DNA from: a bacterium
GTDB lineage: Bacteria; Bdellovibrionota_C; UBA2361; SZUA-149; JAQTWB01
Direction of reading: 5' to 3'
Length of the DNA stretch: 39,333 bases
Assembly (NCBI GenBank): GCA_028689495.1
Contig: JAQTWB010000024.1
Span: 1-39,333, forward strand
In this document: positions 8,582-16,992 of the stretch, one piece after another
How positions within the stretch are numbered: the stretch's first letter is position 1
Layout of the letters: each line of letters starts with the position of its first letter
Position numbers and translations under genes: made by a program
Notes under the pieces: generated by a model
Told to the model about the DNA's origin: nothing
Database searches by the model: none
The model's input: the letters and a program-made list of their open reading frames with translations, nothing else

Positions 8582-9589
8582 GTGCAAAGCTCGACACCGC
8601 AATCAACTGGTTGCAGCTATATTGCCGGAACCGGGATGAACGTCCCGGAAAAAATCATCGACAATGATTTTTTCGCCACCTACCTTGATACCAGTGACGA
8701 ATGGATCACAAGTCGAACGGGGATCAAACAACGTCGTTGGGCAGACGATGATGTGTCAGCTAGCTCGCTGGCATTTCCAGCTGCGAAACGGGCGATTGCT
8801 GCGGCTGGACTGCTTAACAGTGATATCGATGGCGTGATTGTCGCAACAGTCACACCGGACTATATATTTCCAAGCACCGCCTGTCGGCTGCAAAACCTCC
8901 TTGGTATTCACAAGGGTTTTGCTTTTGACATGAATGCCGTCTGCTCCGGTTTTATTTACGCCTTGGTTACAGCTGACGCAATGATCAAGGCTGGACACGC
9001 CAGCAACATACTTGTTGTCGGCACTGAAATTTACAGTTCAATTATCGACAAGTCCGACCGCTCTACTTGCGTATTATTTGGCGATGGCGCTGGAGCCGTA
9101 GTTCTTTCTCGCGCCAACGAGGACAACCCCAGCCGTTTTCTCGGTGGCCGACTTTATGCTGACGGTCAGAATGAAGATATTCTTACTGTCCCTCAAGGAA
9201 CCGCCAACAGAATAACATCGGAAAAACTACAGAACTCAAGCACAAAGCTGCGCATGGAAGGACGAGAGGTCTTCAAACTGGCCGTGCGCTCTATCAGCGA
9301 GAGCTGCTCGTCAATACTTCAGGAAATGGGCGTCAGCACCGAAGAAGTAGATTACCTCGCCTGCCATCAAGCCAATTTTCGTATTCTGCAGTCCGTTGGG
9401 AAGCAGTTAAACATCCCCGCAGAAAAGGTGCTGATTAACCTTGAAAAATACGGTAACACCAGTGCAGCATCTGTGCCTATCCTTCTGGACGAATTCAGTC
9501 GTAACGGAACGATCAAAAAAGGTGATTTAGTTTTGCTGACCGCCTTTGGTGGCGGCACGACTTGGGGCGCATGCCTTATACGATGGTAA
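8582..9589 (+). CDS. fabH: Beta-ketoacyl-ACP synthase III
   Basis: An enzyme of about 335 residues that condenses acetyl-CoA (or another short acyl-CoA) with malonyl-ACP to start fatty-acid synthesis. The Cys-His-Asn triad is present: Cys121 in DMNAVCSGFIYAL, His262 in ACHQANFRI and Asn292 in YGNTSAASV. The N-terminal GTGMNVPEKIIDN and LDTSDEWITSRTGIKQRRW are typical of FabH. GTG 8582 is chosen because AGGA (8571-8574) lies 7 bases before it; an in-frame TTG at 8576 would be only one base away from that site. The response-regulator gene begins at or just before its stop, implying translational coupling. Confidence 0.96.
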   Translation: MQSSTPQSTGCSYIAGTGMNVPEKIIDNDFFATYLDTSDEWITSRTGIKQRRWADDDVSASSLAFPAAKRAIAAAGLLNSDIDGVIVATVTPDYIFPSTACRLQNLLGIHKGFAFDMNAVCSGFIYALVTADAMIKAGHASNILVVGTEIYSSIIDKSDRSTCVLFGDGAGAVVLSRANEDNPSRFLGGRLYADGQNEDILTVPQGTANRITSEKLQNSSTKLRMEGREVFKLAVRSISESCSSILQEMGVSTEEVDYLACHQANFRILQSVGKQLNIPAEKVLINLEKYGNTSAASVPILLDEFSRNGTIKKGDLVLLTAFGGGTTWGACLIRW

Positions 9590-9591
9590 TT

Positions 9592-10293
9592 ATGGAACCC
9601 CCAAAACGCGGCAAAACAGTTCTTGTCGTCGATGATGAACCAGATTTACGCGAACTTCTGGAGGTCAACCTCAACAAAGATGGTTTTCGCGTCATCCATG
9701 CCTCTACGGGAGAAGAGGCGCTGGAACTGGCATCCAAAGAAACGCCAACAATTATTATTCTCGACGTCATGCTCCCCGGCCTGGATGGATTTGAAGTATG
9801 TCGGCGTTTGAAAGCGGACACGCGAATCAAATCAATTCCGGTAATAATGCTTACGGCAATGACCGAAGAACCGGATATCGTTGCCGGACTGGAGCTTGGG
9901 GCCACAGATTACATCACCAAACCCTTTAGCCCCCGTGTGGTCCGTGCCAAGGTGAAAGCAGCGCTTCGCTCGCGTCAGGACACCAATACCGATGACAATG
10001 CTATCATCTCTGCGCACAACATCGTCATCGACCCTCAGAGGCATGAAGTATTTGTCGACAATGAAGCAGTAAAACTGACATCCACCGAATTTCGTGTCCT
10101 GCGTTTTCTGGCAATGCGACCAGGTTGGGTATTTTCCAGATATCAAATAGTCGATGCCGTCAAAGGAGAAGACTACGCGGTAACGGAACGATCTGTTGAC
10201 GTTCAAGTCGTGGCTCTCAGGAAAAAACTGGGCACCTCAGGTAAGCTGATTGAGACTGTGCGCGGAGTCGGTTATCGGCTCAAAGAAGAATGA
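9592..10293 (+). CDS. PhoB/OmpR-family response regulator
   Basis: A protein of about 233 residues with an N-terminal receiver (VLVVDDEPDL, phospho-acceptor Asp58 in ILDVMLPGLDG, Thr in MLTAM, Lys in YITKPF) and a C-terminal winged-helix DNA-binding domain (LTSTEFRVLRFLAMRPGWVF to ETVRGVGYRLKEE). This is the PhoB-like architecture, with a cognate PhoR-like kinase directly downstream. Earlier in-frame starts at 9571 and 9583 overlap fabH. ATG 9592 gives the normal short lead-in to the receiver, but its ribosome site is weak. Its signal is unknown; phosphate sensing is the family default, but no pst genes are in view. The link to fab genes may only be operon sharing. Confidence 0.9.
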   Translation: MEPPKRGKTVLVVDDEPDLRELLEVNLNKDGFRVIHASTGEEALELASKETPTIIILDVMLPGLDGFEVCRRLKADTRIKSIPVIMLTAMTEEPDIVAGLELGATDYITKPFSPRVVRAKVKAALRSRQDTNTDDNAIISAHNIVIDPQRHEVFVDNEAVKLTSTEFRVLRFLAMRPGWVFSRYQIVDAVKGEDYAVTERSVDVQVVALRKKLGTSGKLIETVRGVGYRLKEE

Positions 10294-12080
10294 AAATTTT
10301 TACGCCACTGCGAGGGCTCCTCGCCCCTCTGTCCCTCTGCCTGTTTAGCGCAATAGTTTTCGTGGTAATCTACCTGACTAGCGCTGACTGGATTGTCAAA
10401 GAAATATTTCTCAAGCCTCTTTCTTCCAGCAAGCTCGCTGAATCAACTGTATATTGCCGGGTACTAAAAACACAACTTGTCGCACGCGACTGGACTGAAC
10501 TGGATGAATATTTCAAAGATATTGTCCCTGCATCAGAGACCCGCGTAACTATCGCCCTCCCCAGTGGACAAGCTATAGCCGACTCAGCAGAGGTAATTAA
10601 GGAGATCGAACCCATTACTTCTCCTGTTCCGTTACCAGCACTTGCCCAAACTATCTCCATTGAAACAGTTACTCTTCCTGGTATCAATAGGCCCTTCTTC
10701 TCCATATTCATCCCCGCAGTTCAATCGGACATCGGGCCACTTAATTTTCTCTATATTTTGCCCACTGAACGAGCTGAAATTTTTAATATCCAGGTTCAGG
10801 CTCTTTTTTTGGTAGCGTCCCTGCTAACAATGGTCCTAATTTTCGTCTACCATTTTATCGCTCAGAAGCAGTTACGCAATCTGGCCAGGAGAATTTCACA
10901 ATGGATTGTTAAGGTTAATGATTCAGATCTATCCGTTCCCCAAGCTCCGGACTTACATCTGCCCTTCTCTGATATCATTCCTTTGATCAACCAACTGGCA
11001 GAAAGTCGCGTTTTCTGCCTGACCAATACTGACAAGGTTGAGAACAGACATCAGGAGGCTGTGATTCGCAGTATTGCTGAAGGAGTAATTGCGGTAGACA
11101 CCACTGGCCGCATTCACACCATCAATCCCGCAGCCTCAGCATTACTTGAAGTCAATATAAATGACGTCGTCGGCAAGCTCATTGAAGAAACAATCAGAAA
11201 CTTCGAACTGCAACAATTTATAAAAGACACTCTGGACAAACAACAAACCTTGCAGCGTGAGATCGCCTCTCGTGGCACAACAAACAAAACTCTTTTAATT
11301 ACGGGCAGTGTCCTGATTGATGGTTTTGGTCAAAAAATCGGAGCTGTAGTACTCCTGAGTGATGTGACGAGAATAAAAAAACTTGAAAACATGCGCAGTG
11401 AATTTGCCTCAAATGTGTCGCACGAATTGAAAACTCCAATCGCCTCAATCAAGGGATTTGTTGAAACAATTCTCGATATGGATTTCGCCGAGGAACCACA
11501 AAAGGCGCGCCGATTTCTGGAAATTATTGAACGCTCAGCGGCTCGCCTGCACTACATAGTCGACGACTTACTGACTCTTTCGCGAATTGAACACTCAGGT
11601 TCAATCGAGAAACGTCCATGTCCAATTCTCCCGCTACTGCGCTCGGCAGCATCTGCCTGTACAGCGCGACACAGTCAACGAAATGTAAGTCTAAAAATTA
11701 ACTGCGATGAAAATATTGTCGCCCCTTGCAACTCCTCCCTCCTTGAGCAAGCTATCGTCAATCTAATCGATAATGCGATCAAGTATAGCGACAAAAATTC
11801 TGAAATCGCAGTACAAGCCTGGCAAGGCGCAGACCAGAAACAAACTCCTGTTGTAAACATTTCAGTCAAAGATACAGGCTGCGGAATTTCGACTGAACAT
11901 CTCGACCGCCTTTTTGAAAGATTTTATGTTGTGGACAAAGCGAGAAGCAGAGAAAAAGGTGGGACTGGACTTGGTCTAAGTATCGTCAAACACATAACCC
12001 TTGCCCACAAGGGAAGCATCAAGGTCAACAGCTCGCCCGGTGTAGGTTCTGAATTTATAATTACGATACCAGCAGCCTAA
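10290..12080 (+). CDS. PhoR-like membrane sensor histidine kinase
   Basis: A 596-residue kinase. Order: transmembrane helix about residues 12-31; extracytoplasmic domain to about 165; second helix about 170-190 (LFLVASLLTMVLIFVYHF); linker; PAS domain about 258-365 (IAEGVIAVDTTGRIHTINPA); HisKA with His378 in FASNVSHELKTPIASIKGF; HATPase with N box NLIDNAIKYS, G1 DTGCGIS and G2 GGTGLGLSIV. The SHELKTPL-like H-box and PAS placement are as in PhoR. Its ATG overlaps the stop of the response regulator by four bases (ATGA), so the two are translated together. The ligand is unknown; the periplasmic domain is larger than that of E. coli PhoR, which has almost none. Confidence 0.93.
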   Translation: MKIFTPLRGLLAPLSLCLFSAIVFVVIYLTSADWIVKEIFLKPLSSSKLAESTVYCRVLKTQLVARDWTELDEYFKDIVPASETRVTIALPSGQAIADSAEVIKEIEPITSPVPLPALAQTISIETVTLPGINRPFFSIFIPAVQSDIGPLNFLYILPTERAEIFNIQVQALFLVASLLTMVLIFVYHFIAQKQLRNLARRISQWIVKVNDSDLSVPQAPDLHLPFSDIIPLINQLAESRVFCLTNTDKVENRHQEAVIRSIAEGVIAVDTTGRIHTINPAASALLEVNINDVVGKLIEETIRNFELQQFIKDTLDKQQTLQREIASRGTTNKTLLITGSVLIDGFGQKIGAVVLLSDVTRIKKLENMRSEFASNVSHELKTPIASIKGFVETILDMDFAEEPQKARRFLEIIERSAARLHYIVDDLLTLSRIEHSGSIEKRPCPILPLLRSAASACTARHSQRNVSLKINCDENIVAPCNSSLLEQAIVNLIDNAIKYSDKNSEIAVQAWQGADQKQTPVVNISVKDTGCGISTEHLDRLFERFYVVDKARSREKGGTGLGLSIVKHITLAHKGSIKVNSSPGVGSEFIITIPAA

Positions 12081-12096
12081 CCCATTTTAAGGCTGG
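12074..12096. terminator. Possible bidirectional hairpin between convergent genes
   Basis: CAGCCT and AGGCTG form a 6-bp stem with an 11-base AT-rich loop, exactly where the kinase gene and the converging small gene end. There is no long T-run on either side, so terminator function is only suggested by position. Confidence 0.3.
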
Positions 12097-12494
12097 CTAT
12101 TATCCTTGGCGTGCCTGGTTTTGCTCGGAGAAAAAGTTTCCTCCAGAACTGCACCAAAAAATGGAGAGGGGCCCTGACTGACATCGCGCAGCATATCTGC
12201 TGCTTCCTTGGTATCAACCAAACACCACTTAAGATTTGGTTCCCCTCGACCACCTGGATCCATGATTGAACGAACAACCAGAAAACCATCTTCCCCGGTC
12301 ACATCGCCCTTATTAACCAAGCGATACAAGCCGGCGTCATATCGCTGAGCGTTGGCCGTCCTCTGTGCCTTGATACGCAAGTCACCCAGATCGGTAGAGA
12401 CAAACCATTCGTTCCGTCCAGTGCCTGGACAGGCAAAAAATTCTTCGCCGCGGTCAACTCTCAGTGAAAGTTCTTCAAGCCAATCTATAGACAT
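12087..12494 (-). CDS. Conserved-looking small protein of unknown function
   Basis: A 135-residue soluble protein, slightly acidic, with no signal peptide or membrane segment. The start is supported by GAGAGG 6 bases before the ATG. The central part (FVSTDLGDLRIKAQRTANA, then GLYRLVNKGDVTGEDGFLVV) looks like a compact alpha/beta fold. The C-terminal 25 residues are polar and probably disordered. It lies 55 bases downstream of the HU/IHF-like gene on the same strand and may be cotranscribed. I do not recognise the family. Confidence 0.7.
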   Translation of the reverse strand: MSIDWLEELSLRVDRGEEFFACPGTGRNEWFVSTDLGDLRIKAQRTANAQRYDAGLYRLVNKGDVTGEDGFLVVRSIMDPGGRGEPNLKWCLVDTKEAADMLRDVSQGPSPFFGAVLEETFSPSKTRHAKDNSQP

Positions 12495-12549
12495 ATTAGA
12501 CCTCTCCCGATCTCATAAAAAATTTTCGGCAGCAATTATCAAAATCCCC

Positions 12550-12852
12550 TCACCCCTGGGGTGCATCAGGTTCTTGATCCGGGTTGAGTCGTTCACGCAA
12601 GTCCTTGCCCAATTTAAAAGCCGGAAGACGCTTTGCGTTAACCCATATTTTCTCACCCGATTTGGGATTTCTACCCCAATAGCTCTTGTAGTCTTTTACA
12701 GAAAAGCTGCCAAAGCCGCGGATCTCGATACGACCCCCTGTCTTCAGCGCATCCTCCATTCCACCAAAAACCATGTTAACTATTTCTTCGGCCTGAATGG
12801 TAGAAAGCTTGCTCTTTTCCGCCAATTTTTCGATTAAATCTGACTTGTTCAT
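12550..12852 (-). CDS. HU/IHF-family DNA-binding protein
   Basis: A 100-residue histone-like protein. The helical N-terminus MNKSDLIEKLAEKSKLS is followed by the family signature GRIEIRGFGSFSVKDYKSYW and GRNPKSGEKIWVNAK, then the beta-arm tail RLPAFKLGKDLRERLN. The Pro in GRNPK is the residue at the tip of the beta-arm that intercalates DNA in HU/IHF. The tail FKLGKDLRERLN is closer to IhfB than to HU. It bends DNA, which sigma-54 promoters (see the NtrC-type gene nearby) often need. The last 8 residues (QEPDAPQG) are an acidic/Pro extension. AGGA lies about 10 bases before the ATG. Confidence 0.93.
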   Translation of the reverse strand: MNKSDLIEKLAEKSKLSTIQAEEIVNMVFGGMEDALKTGGRIEIRGFGSFSVKDYKSYWGRNPKSGEKIWVNAKRLPAFKLGKDLRERLNPDQEPDAPQG

Positions 12853-13048
12853 CTATTCCAGTCCTCACAATCCAATGTTTGACTCCCAGCTCGACCAAAT
12901 AACTCCGGTTACCCACGACCTACTCAATTCAATAACCCGGCTAAAGGGTTAAATTAACAGCAAATTATCACCGCAACAACCGGCAAATTAAACGCAGAAA
13001 CAGGCGGCATAAAAAGAAAGGGATGCAGAACAAGAGATAGGAAAAGAG

Positions 13049-13122
13049 TGCCCTTGATAGGATTCGAACCTATGGCCCCAGGTTTAGGAAACCTGTGCTC
13101 TATCCTCCTGAGCTACAAGGGC
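13049..13122 (-). tRNA. tRNA-Arg (anticodon CCT)
   Basis: Folds as a full cloverleaf on the minus strand: acceptor GCCCTTG/CAAGGGC with discriminator A, D stem GCTC/GAGC, anticodon stem CAGGT/ACCTG with loop TTCCTAA, and T stem ATAGG/CCTAT with loop TTCGAAT. The anticodon CCT reads AGG. CCA is not encoded after the discriminator. Confidence 0.96.
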
Positions 13123-13284
13123 AAAGACCTGAAACTCAACGTTTCAAAGCTGTTCTGCCCCCGTCTTCTACCGCAACTTGGCTGCATTCTTCAATGGCCT
13201 CAATTGATTAGATTGAGTCTGAAGGACAAAGGATTGCAATTATTTTTGAGCCCATTCAAAAATGGCCTCTTTTTCAACAGTCTC

Positions 13285-14157
13285 TCAAGAGGGACGCTTT
13301 ATAATTGGGGTCAAGCTTTCGTTTATACGACTCCCCGGAACAACAGATGCTGTTAAAAAGTATGGAATAGGATCCTCGGCAATATAATTTCCGTTGCGAT
13401 CTGGTCGCCTAACCTCAAAATGAAGGTGTGGGCCGGATGAATGGCCAGTAGATCCAACTTCGGAAATCTTTTGTCCGCGCCGAATCTTCATCCCATCCTC
13501 AACAAGGATGCGACGATTATGCGCATAAACAGTGGTGAAGCCATCAGCAGCCCGAAGAAGCACCAGATTGCCATAGCCACTAAGACCACCTGCCGCATAA
13601 ACAACAACACCATCATGAGCAGCGTAAACCGGAGCACCTTCTGGAGCCGCAATATCAATTCCATCGTGATGAGCTCCGGAACGATTGCCAAACCACGATG
13701 AAATACGATGCCCATCTTCAACCGGCCAGGCAAGACGCCCCTTCGTGACCGGACCTCCCCAGGACGCATAGTTGGGTTTCGCACCACGTCCGCTCCAACC
13801 TCGCCCGGTATTGATTCCCGAAGTAGGCTTGCCCCCGGTAGGTCCGCCGTCATAACCAGTGCCATAAGCATAACGAACGAGAAGACTTTCGCCAGGATGC
13901 AACACAGTGGAAGTTCTGATTCCATTAAGCAGAACTATCTGACCTACATCAACTTTATACCGGGCGGCGATACCGGATAGGGTGTCGCCCTTCCTTATGG
14001 TGTGAAAGGTGGCCCTACCATTGACGTTTTGACGAGTCCCATAACTGAACGAGGAACATCCGCCACAAAGCATCGGAACCACAAAAAAAAGAAGCGTCGC
14101 AAATATTACACGTAAGGGGACGGGTCTAAAAATATTCCGATAGCACCTGGGCTTCAT
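13285..14157 (-). CDS. LysM plus M23 peptidase lipoprotein (NlpD/MepM-like)
   Basis: A 290-residue envelope protein. A basic N-terminus and hydrophobic stretch lead to CGGC-S-S; Cys34 is the likely lipidated residue, though the lipobox is degenerate. A LysM domain (HTIRKGDTLSGIAARYKV, about residues 50-95) binds peptidoglycan. A Gly/Thr-rich linker follows, then an M23 domain with HHDGIDIAA (HxxxD), YAHN and GPHLHFEVR, so the zinc ligands and catalytic His are all present. It is probably an active D,D-endopeptidase rather than a degenerate NlpD-type amidase activator. An upstream ATG at 14238 would bury the signal; ATG 14155-14157 with AGGTGG before it is preferred. It lies between two tRNA genes. 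Confidence 0.92.
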   Translation of the reverse strand: MKPRCYRNIFRPVPLRVIFATLLFFVVPMLCGGCSSFSYGTRQNVNGRATFHTIRKGDTLSGIAARYKVDVGQIVLLNGIRTSTVLHPGESLLVRYAYGTGYDGGPTGGKPTSGINTGRGWSGRGAKPNYASWGGPVTKGRLAWPVEDGHRISSWFGNRSGAHHDGIDIAAPEGAPVYAAHDGVVVYAAGGLSGYGNLVLLRAADGFTTVYAHNRRILVEDGMKIRRGQKISEVGSTGHSSGPHLHFEVRRPDRNGNYIAEDPIPYFLTASVVPGSRINESLTPIIKRPS

Positions 14158-14291
14158 CAACTCTACATCCACCTGTAAGGTTTTAGCTGCCATCGAGTCA
14201 AAAGTTCTCGACAGGTCCTGTCTGCGAAATAACAACAAACATGCCGGTCAGCGAATTTCGCGTAGGCAATAAATCATGCAAACAATATAAA

Positions 14292-14365
14292 TCGGGGCGA
14301 CTGGATTTGAACCAGCGACCACTCGCCCCCCAGACGAGTGCGCTACCAGGCTGCGCCACGCCCCG
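14292..14365 (-). tRNA. tRNA-Pro (anticodon GGG)
   Basis: Cloverleaf on the minus strand: acceptor CGGGGCG/CGCCCCG with discriminator A, D stem GCGC/GCGC, anticodon stem CTCGT/GCGAG with loop CTGGGGG, and T stem GCTGG/CCAGT. The anticodon GGG reads CCC/CCT. The C1-G72 end is typical of bacterial tRNA-Pro. CCA is not encoded. Confidence 0.95.
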
Positions 14366-14498
14366 ACATTTAGTTCAGCCAGTTTCAAAAGGGGTATTTA
14401 GTTAAGAAACCGCGAAAGTCCGGGCACTATAAAATATGGGCCACAACAACGCAATGATTTGTACCGTCTCGGGCGTGACCGTGCAGACATTGTCTAGA

Positions 14499-15923
14499 CT
14501 ACTCGTCAGCAGGCCGATCTACAATCCCTAGCTTGTCCATCTTGTATTTAAGAATACGACGACTGATGCCAAGAATATCAGCAGCCTTGGTCTGAACATA
14601 ACCCGCCTTCTCCAGAGCGCCCAAAATAATCTCTGTTTCAAAGGCTTTTTCAGCTTCTTCAAAATTCATATTTCCGGCAAGAATGGTCTCGGTTGGCGAC
14701 GAAGCGGCCACTTCCCCCTGACGAAGGCGCATTGGCAAGTCGCTCACAGCAATCTCATCAGCTGAGGTGAGTGCCAGCAAACTCTCTGTAACATTTTCCA
14801 ACTCCCGGACATTGCCGGGCCACTGATATTTGCTGAGCAAAACCATTACTTCAGGAGCAACCGTAACCTTGCGTCCGCCATAGACCGGAGAAAGTCGATG
14901 CATAAATTTCTCGACCAACAACGGCACATCATCCCGGCGTTCTGCCAATGTCGGCATCTCAAGCGCAATAACATTAATCCGATAATACAGATCTTCACGA
15001 AAAGTTCCCCGGCGAATACACTCTTCAAGATTTCTGTTCGTCGCCGCGATAACCCGCACATCAACTGAAATTGTTTTTGAACGTCCGACTCGATGGAATT
15101 CCTGCTCCTGAAGAAAGCGAAGCATCTTGACTTGCACTGGCAGACTAAGTTCGCCAATCTCATCAAGAAAAAGCGTGCCCCCATCAGCCTGTTCGAAGTG
15201 TCCGATTCGTCTCTCCAAGGCGTGCGTGAATGCTCCCTTCTCGTGCCCGAACAGTTCCGACTCGATCAATGATTCGGGAATCGCCGCGCAGTTCAGCGCG
15301 ACAAAAGGTTTTCCATGTCGAGGGCTCCTGTTATGCAGCTCCCGCGCCACCAGTTCTTTCCCGGTACCTGAATCGCCTGTGATCAATACAGTCGTATTAT
15401 GACGGGCGATCTGGTCAATCCGAGCATATAGCTCCTGCATTGGTCCGCTTCGACCGACCAGACAACCAAAATCGCCCTCAATCGGCGGCAGATTGCTGCG
15501 CGAGATATCTTTAATTCGCACCTCAGCCGGAGCAACTCTACCGACACTGCCACTAGACAATGTTTCTTCGATAAGGCTTAGCAGCTCGTCAACATCATAA
15601 GGTTTACTGAGATAATCGACGGCACCTAGTTTCATTGCCTTGACAGCACTTTGCACGGCACTGCTGGCAGTCATCATAATCACCGGCATCTCAGGAAATT
15701 TCCCCCGAATCTTCTCCAGACAGGCAAGTCCATCGACACCTGGCATCATCAAATCTAGAACAACAAGACCTGGAAAAAACTCCCCGAGTGGAGAAAAAAT
15801 AATCTTCAGCGCCTCTTCCGCATCTTCAGCCACACGAACATCGTACTGCCGCTCAAGAATAAGCCGCAAAGACTCCCTGACACTGACGTCATCGTCGACA
15901 ACCAGAATTTTGACACCTGACAT
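14499..15923 (-). CDS. NtrC-family sigma-54 activator with receiver, GAFTHA variant
   Basis: A 474-residue protein in the usual NtrC order. The receiver (ILVVDDD, Asp57 in VVLDLMMPG, Lys107 in YLSKPY) is followed by a sigma-54 AAA+ domain: Walker A GDSGTGKE near residue 175, ELFGHEKGAFTHA, Walker B GGTLFLDEIGEL, and WPGNVRELEN. A Fis-type helix-turn-helix at the C-terminus (TKAADILGISRRILKYKMDKLGI) completes it. Loop 1, which contacts sigma-54, reads GAFTHA (15219-15236) instead of GAFTGA; the key Thr is kept. ATG 15923 is chosen for AGG six bases upstream and the normal distance to the receiver; starts at 15935 and 15965 are possible. No cognate kinase is adjacent. Confidence 0.94.
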   Translation of the reverse strand: MSGVKILVVDDDVSVRESLRLILERQYDVRVAEDAEEALKIIFSPLGEFFPGLVVLDLMMPGVDGLACLEKIRGKFPEMPVIMMTASSAVQSAVKAMKLGAVDYLSKPYDVDELLSLIEETLSSGSVGRVAPAEVRIKDISRSNLPPIEGDFGCLVGRSGPMQELYARIDQIARHNTTVLITGDSGTGKELVARELHNRSPRHGKPFVALNCAAIPESLIESELFGHEKGAFTHALERRIGHFEQADGGTLFLDEIGELSLPVQVKMLRFLQEQEFHRVGRSKTISVDVRVIAATNRNLEECIRRGTFREDLYYRINVIALEMPTLAERRDDVPLLVEKFMHRLSPVYGGRKVTVAPEVMVLLSKYQWPGNVRELENVTESLLALTSADEIAVSDLPMRLRQGEVAASSPTETILAGNMNFEEAEKAFETEIILGALEKAGYVQTKAADILGISRRILKYKMDKLGIVDRPADE

Positions 15924-16135
15924 GTCTGCCTGCATAACCCCTAACCGAAACTGTGCGTTAAACACCCATCAATCTACGAATCATCGCTCAAGATTATGAT
16001 GCAAGAAATCGGGAAACGTCCTTAAATTTCATTCATCCAAACTGAAACTGCCGAAACCGCCGATATGCTTGGGAAAACCAGCAGAAGAGGCGATTCTGGC
16101 GCAAAAAAAATGGAACTCGGCCGAACTTACAGCAA

Positions 16136-16885
16136 ATGCCTGAAATATCGACAAAACAACTTACCTCCGATCACAAAATCCACCCGCTTAGCTGGGCATA
16201 CGCTGGCTGTGGCCTCATCATAACAGCCGCTTTGATATTCTGCGGCAACAGCGTAGTTAAGCTCAGGCATGCCATCTTGACACAAGAACAGCTCATTACT
16301 GAATTTTCCCAAAACAACTCTATTCAGACCGTGATGGAAAATAGTGATTTTGGCGAACTGATCAATAACAACTACAATTCGCGCACATTCCTCGAGGCAT
16401 ATAGCCTGACACAAAAAGCTCAATATACAAGGGCCAGCGCATTATTGAAAAAACGGCCGGCCACTCTGGATGAGACGACAATGGCTATTTATCAGACATA
16501 CAGCCTGGCCCTCGAAAAGCTAACAGAAGTACATAGCAAGTCTCTTGACGCTGAGCGAGAGCTGGGTGGACTGCTACAAAAAGTTAAACAGACATCATCG
16601 CTACAGGACAGTCTGGAACATGGACCGAAAGGGAAAACCAATGACACAATTGAGGTCAATCTGAAAAAAAGGCTCGTTGAAATCGAAGAAAAAATCACCT
16701 CATTGCGCCGGACTCAAAAGAAACTTGCCGAGGAACAAGAGACTCTCAAGCAGGAAGCATTGGAGCTTGGCGAGAAAGCAGTAAGCGCTTCCATAAAAAT
16801 CTCGGCAAGCCCGAGCGAATTGCAAATCTATCAATGGGCACAAGACGCCCTGGCCGGCTATATCGATCTCCCTCCATTGCGGTAA
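16136..16885 (+). CDS. Membrane-anchored coiled-coil protein, unknown
   Basis: A 249-residue protein. A short cytoplasmic N-terminus is followed by one hydrophobic helix at about 20-38 (AGCGLIITAALIFCG). The remainder is hydrophilic and helical, with heptad-like Leu/Ile and Lys/Glu patterns at about 165-225 (VNLKKRLVEIEEKITSLRR), i.e. a coiled coil probably facing the periplasm. It has no catalytic motif I know. The ATG at 16136 has no strong ribosome binding site. It is followed 107 bases later on the same strand by the glycosyltransferase-like gene and may share its transcript. Function unknown. Confidence 0.75.
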   Translation: MPEISTKQLTSDHKIHPLSWAYAGCGLIITAALIFCGNSVVKLRHAILTQEQLITEFSQNNSIQTVMENSDFGELINNNYNSRTFLEAYSLTQKAQYTRASALLKKRPATLDETTMAIYQTYSLALEKLTEVHSKSLDAERELGGLLQKVKQTSSLQDSLEHGPKGKTNDTIEVNLKKRLVEIEEKITSLRRTQKKLAEEQETLKQEALELGEKAVSASIKISASPSELQIYQWAQDALAGYIDLPPLR

Positions 16886-16992
16886 GCAAAAGTGGTTTGA
16901 ATTTCTTCTGGCGCGAAGACGACCTTCGGTCTAGATTGTCCGCAGTAAGAACGGCATATCCCCCTCCCACTATAAAACCCTAACAAATTGAC

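Noticed and set aside
12555-12575. Short CACCCC/GGGGTG palindrome at the 3' end of the HU/IHF-like gene
   Set aside because: The loop would be too small, with only a 5-bp usable stem and no clear T-run after it; terminator call not supported.
12352-12837. 161-codon plus-strand frame opposite the HU/IHF-like and small unknown genes
   Set aside because: Antisense to a clear HU/IHF family gene and spans the intergenic gap; no protein-like features.
13252-13265. CCATT-CAAA-AATGG hairpin followed by a T-rich run on the plus strand
   Set aside because: The stem is only 5 bp and no plus-strand gene ends before it; on the minus strand it has no T-run. Not a convincing terminator.
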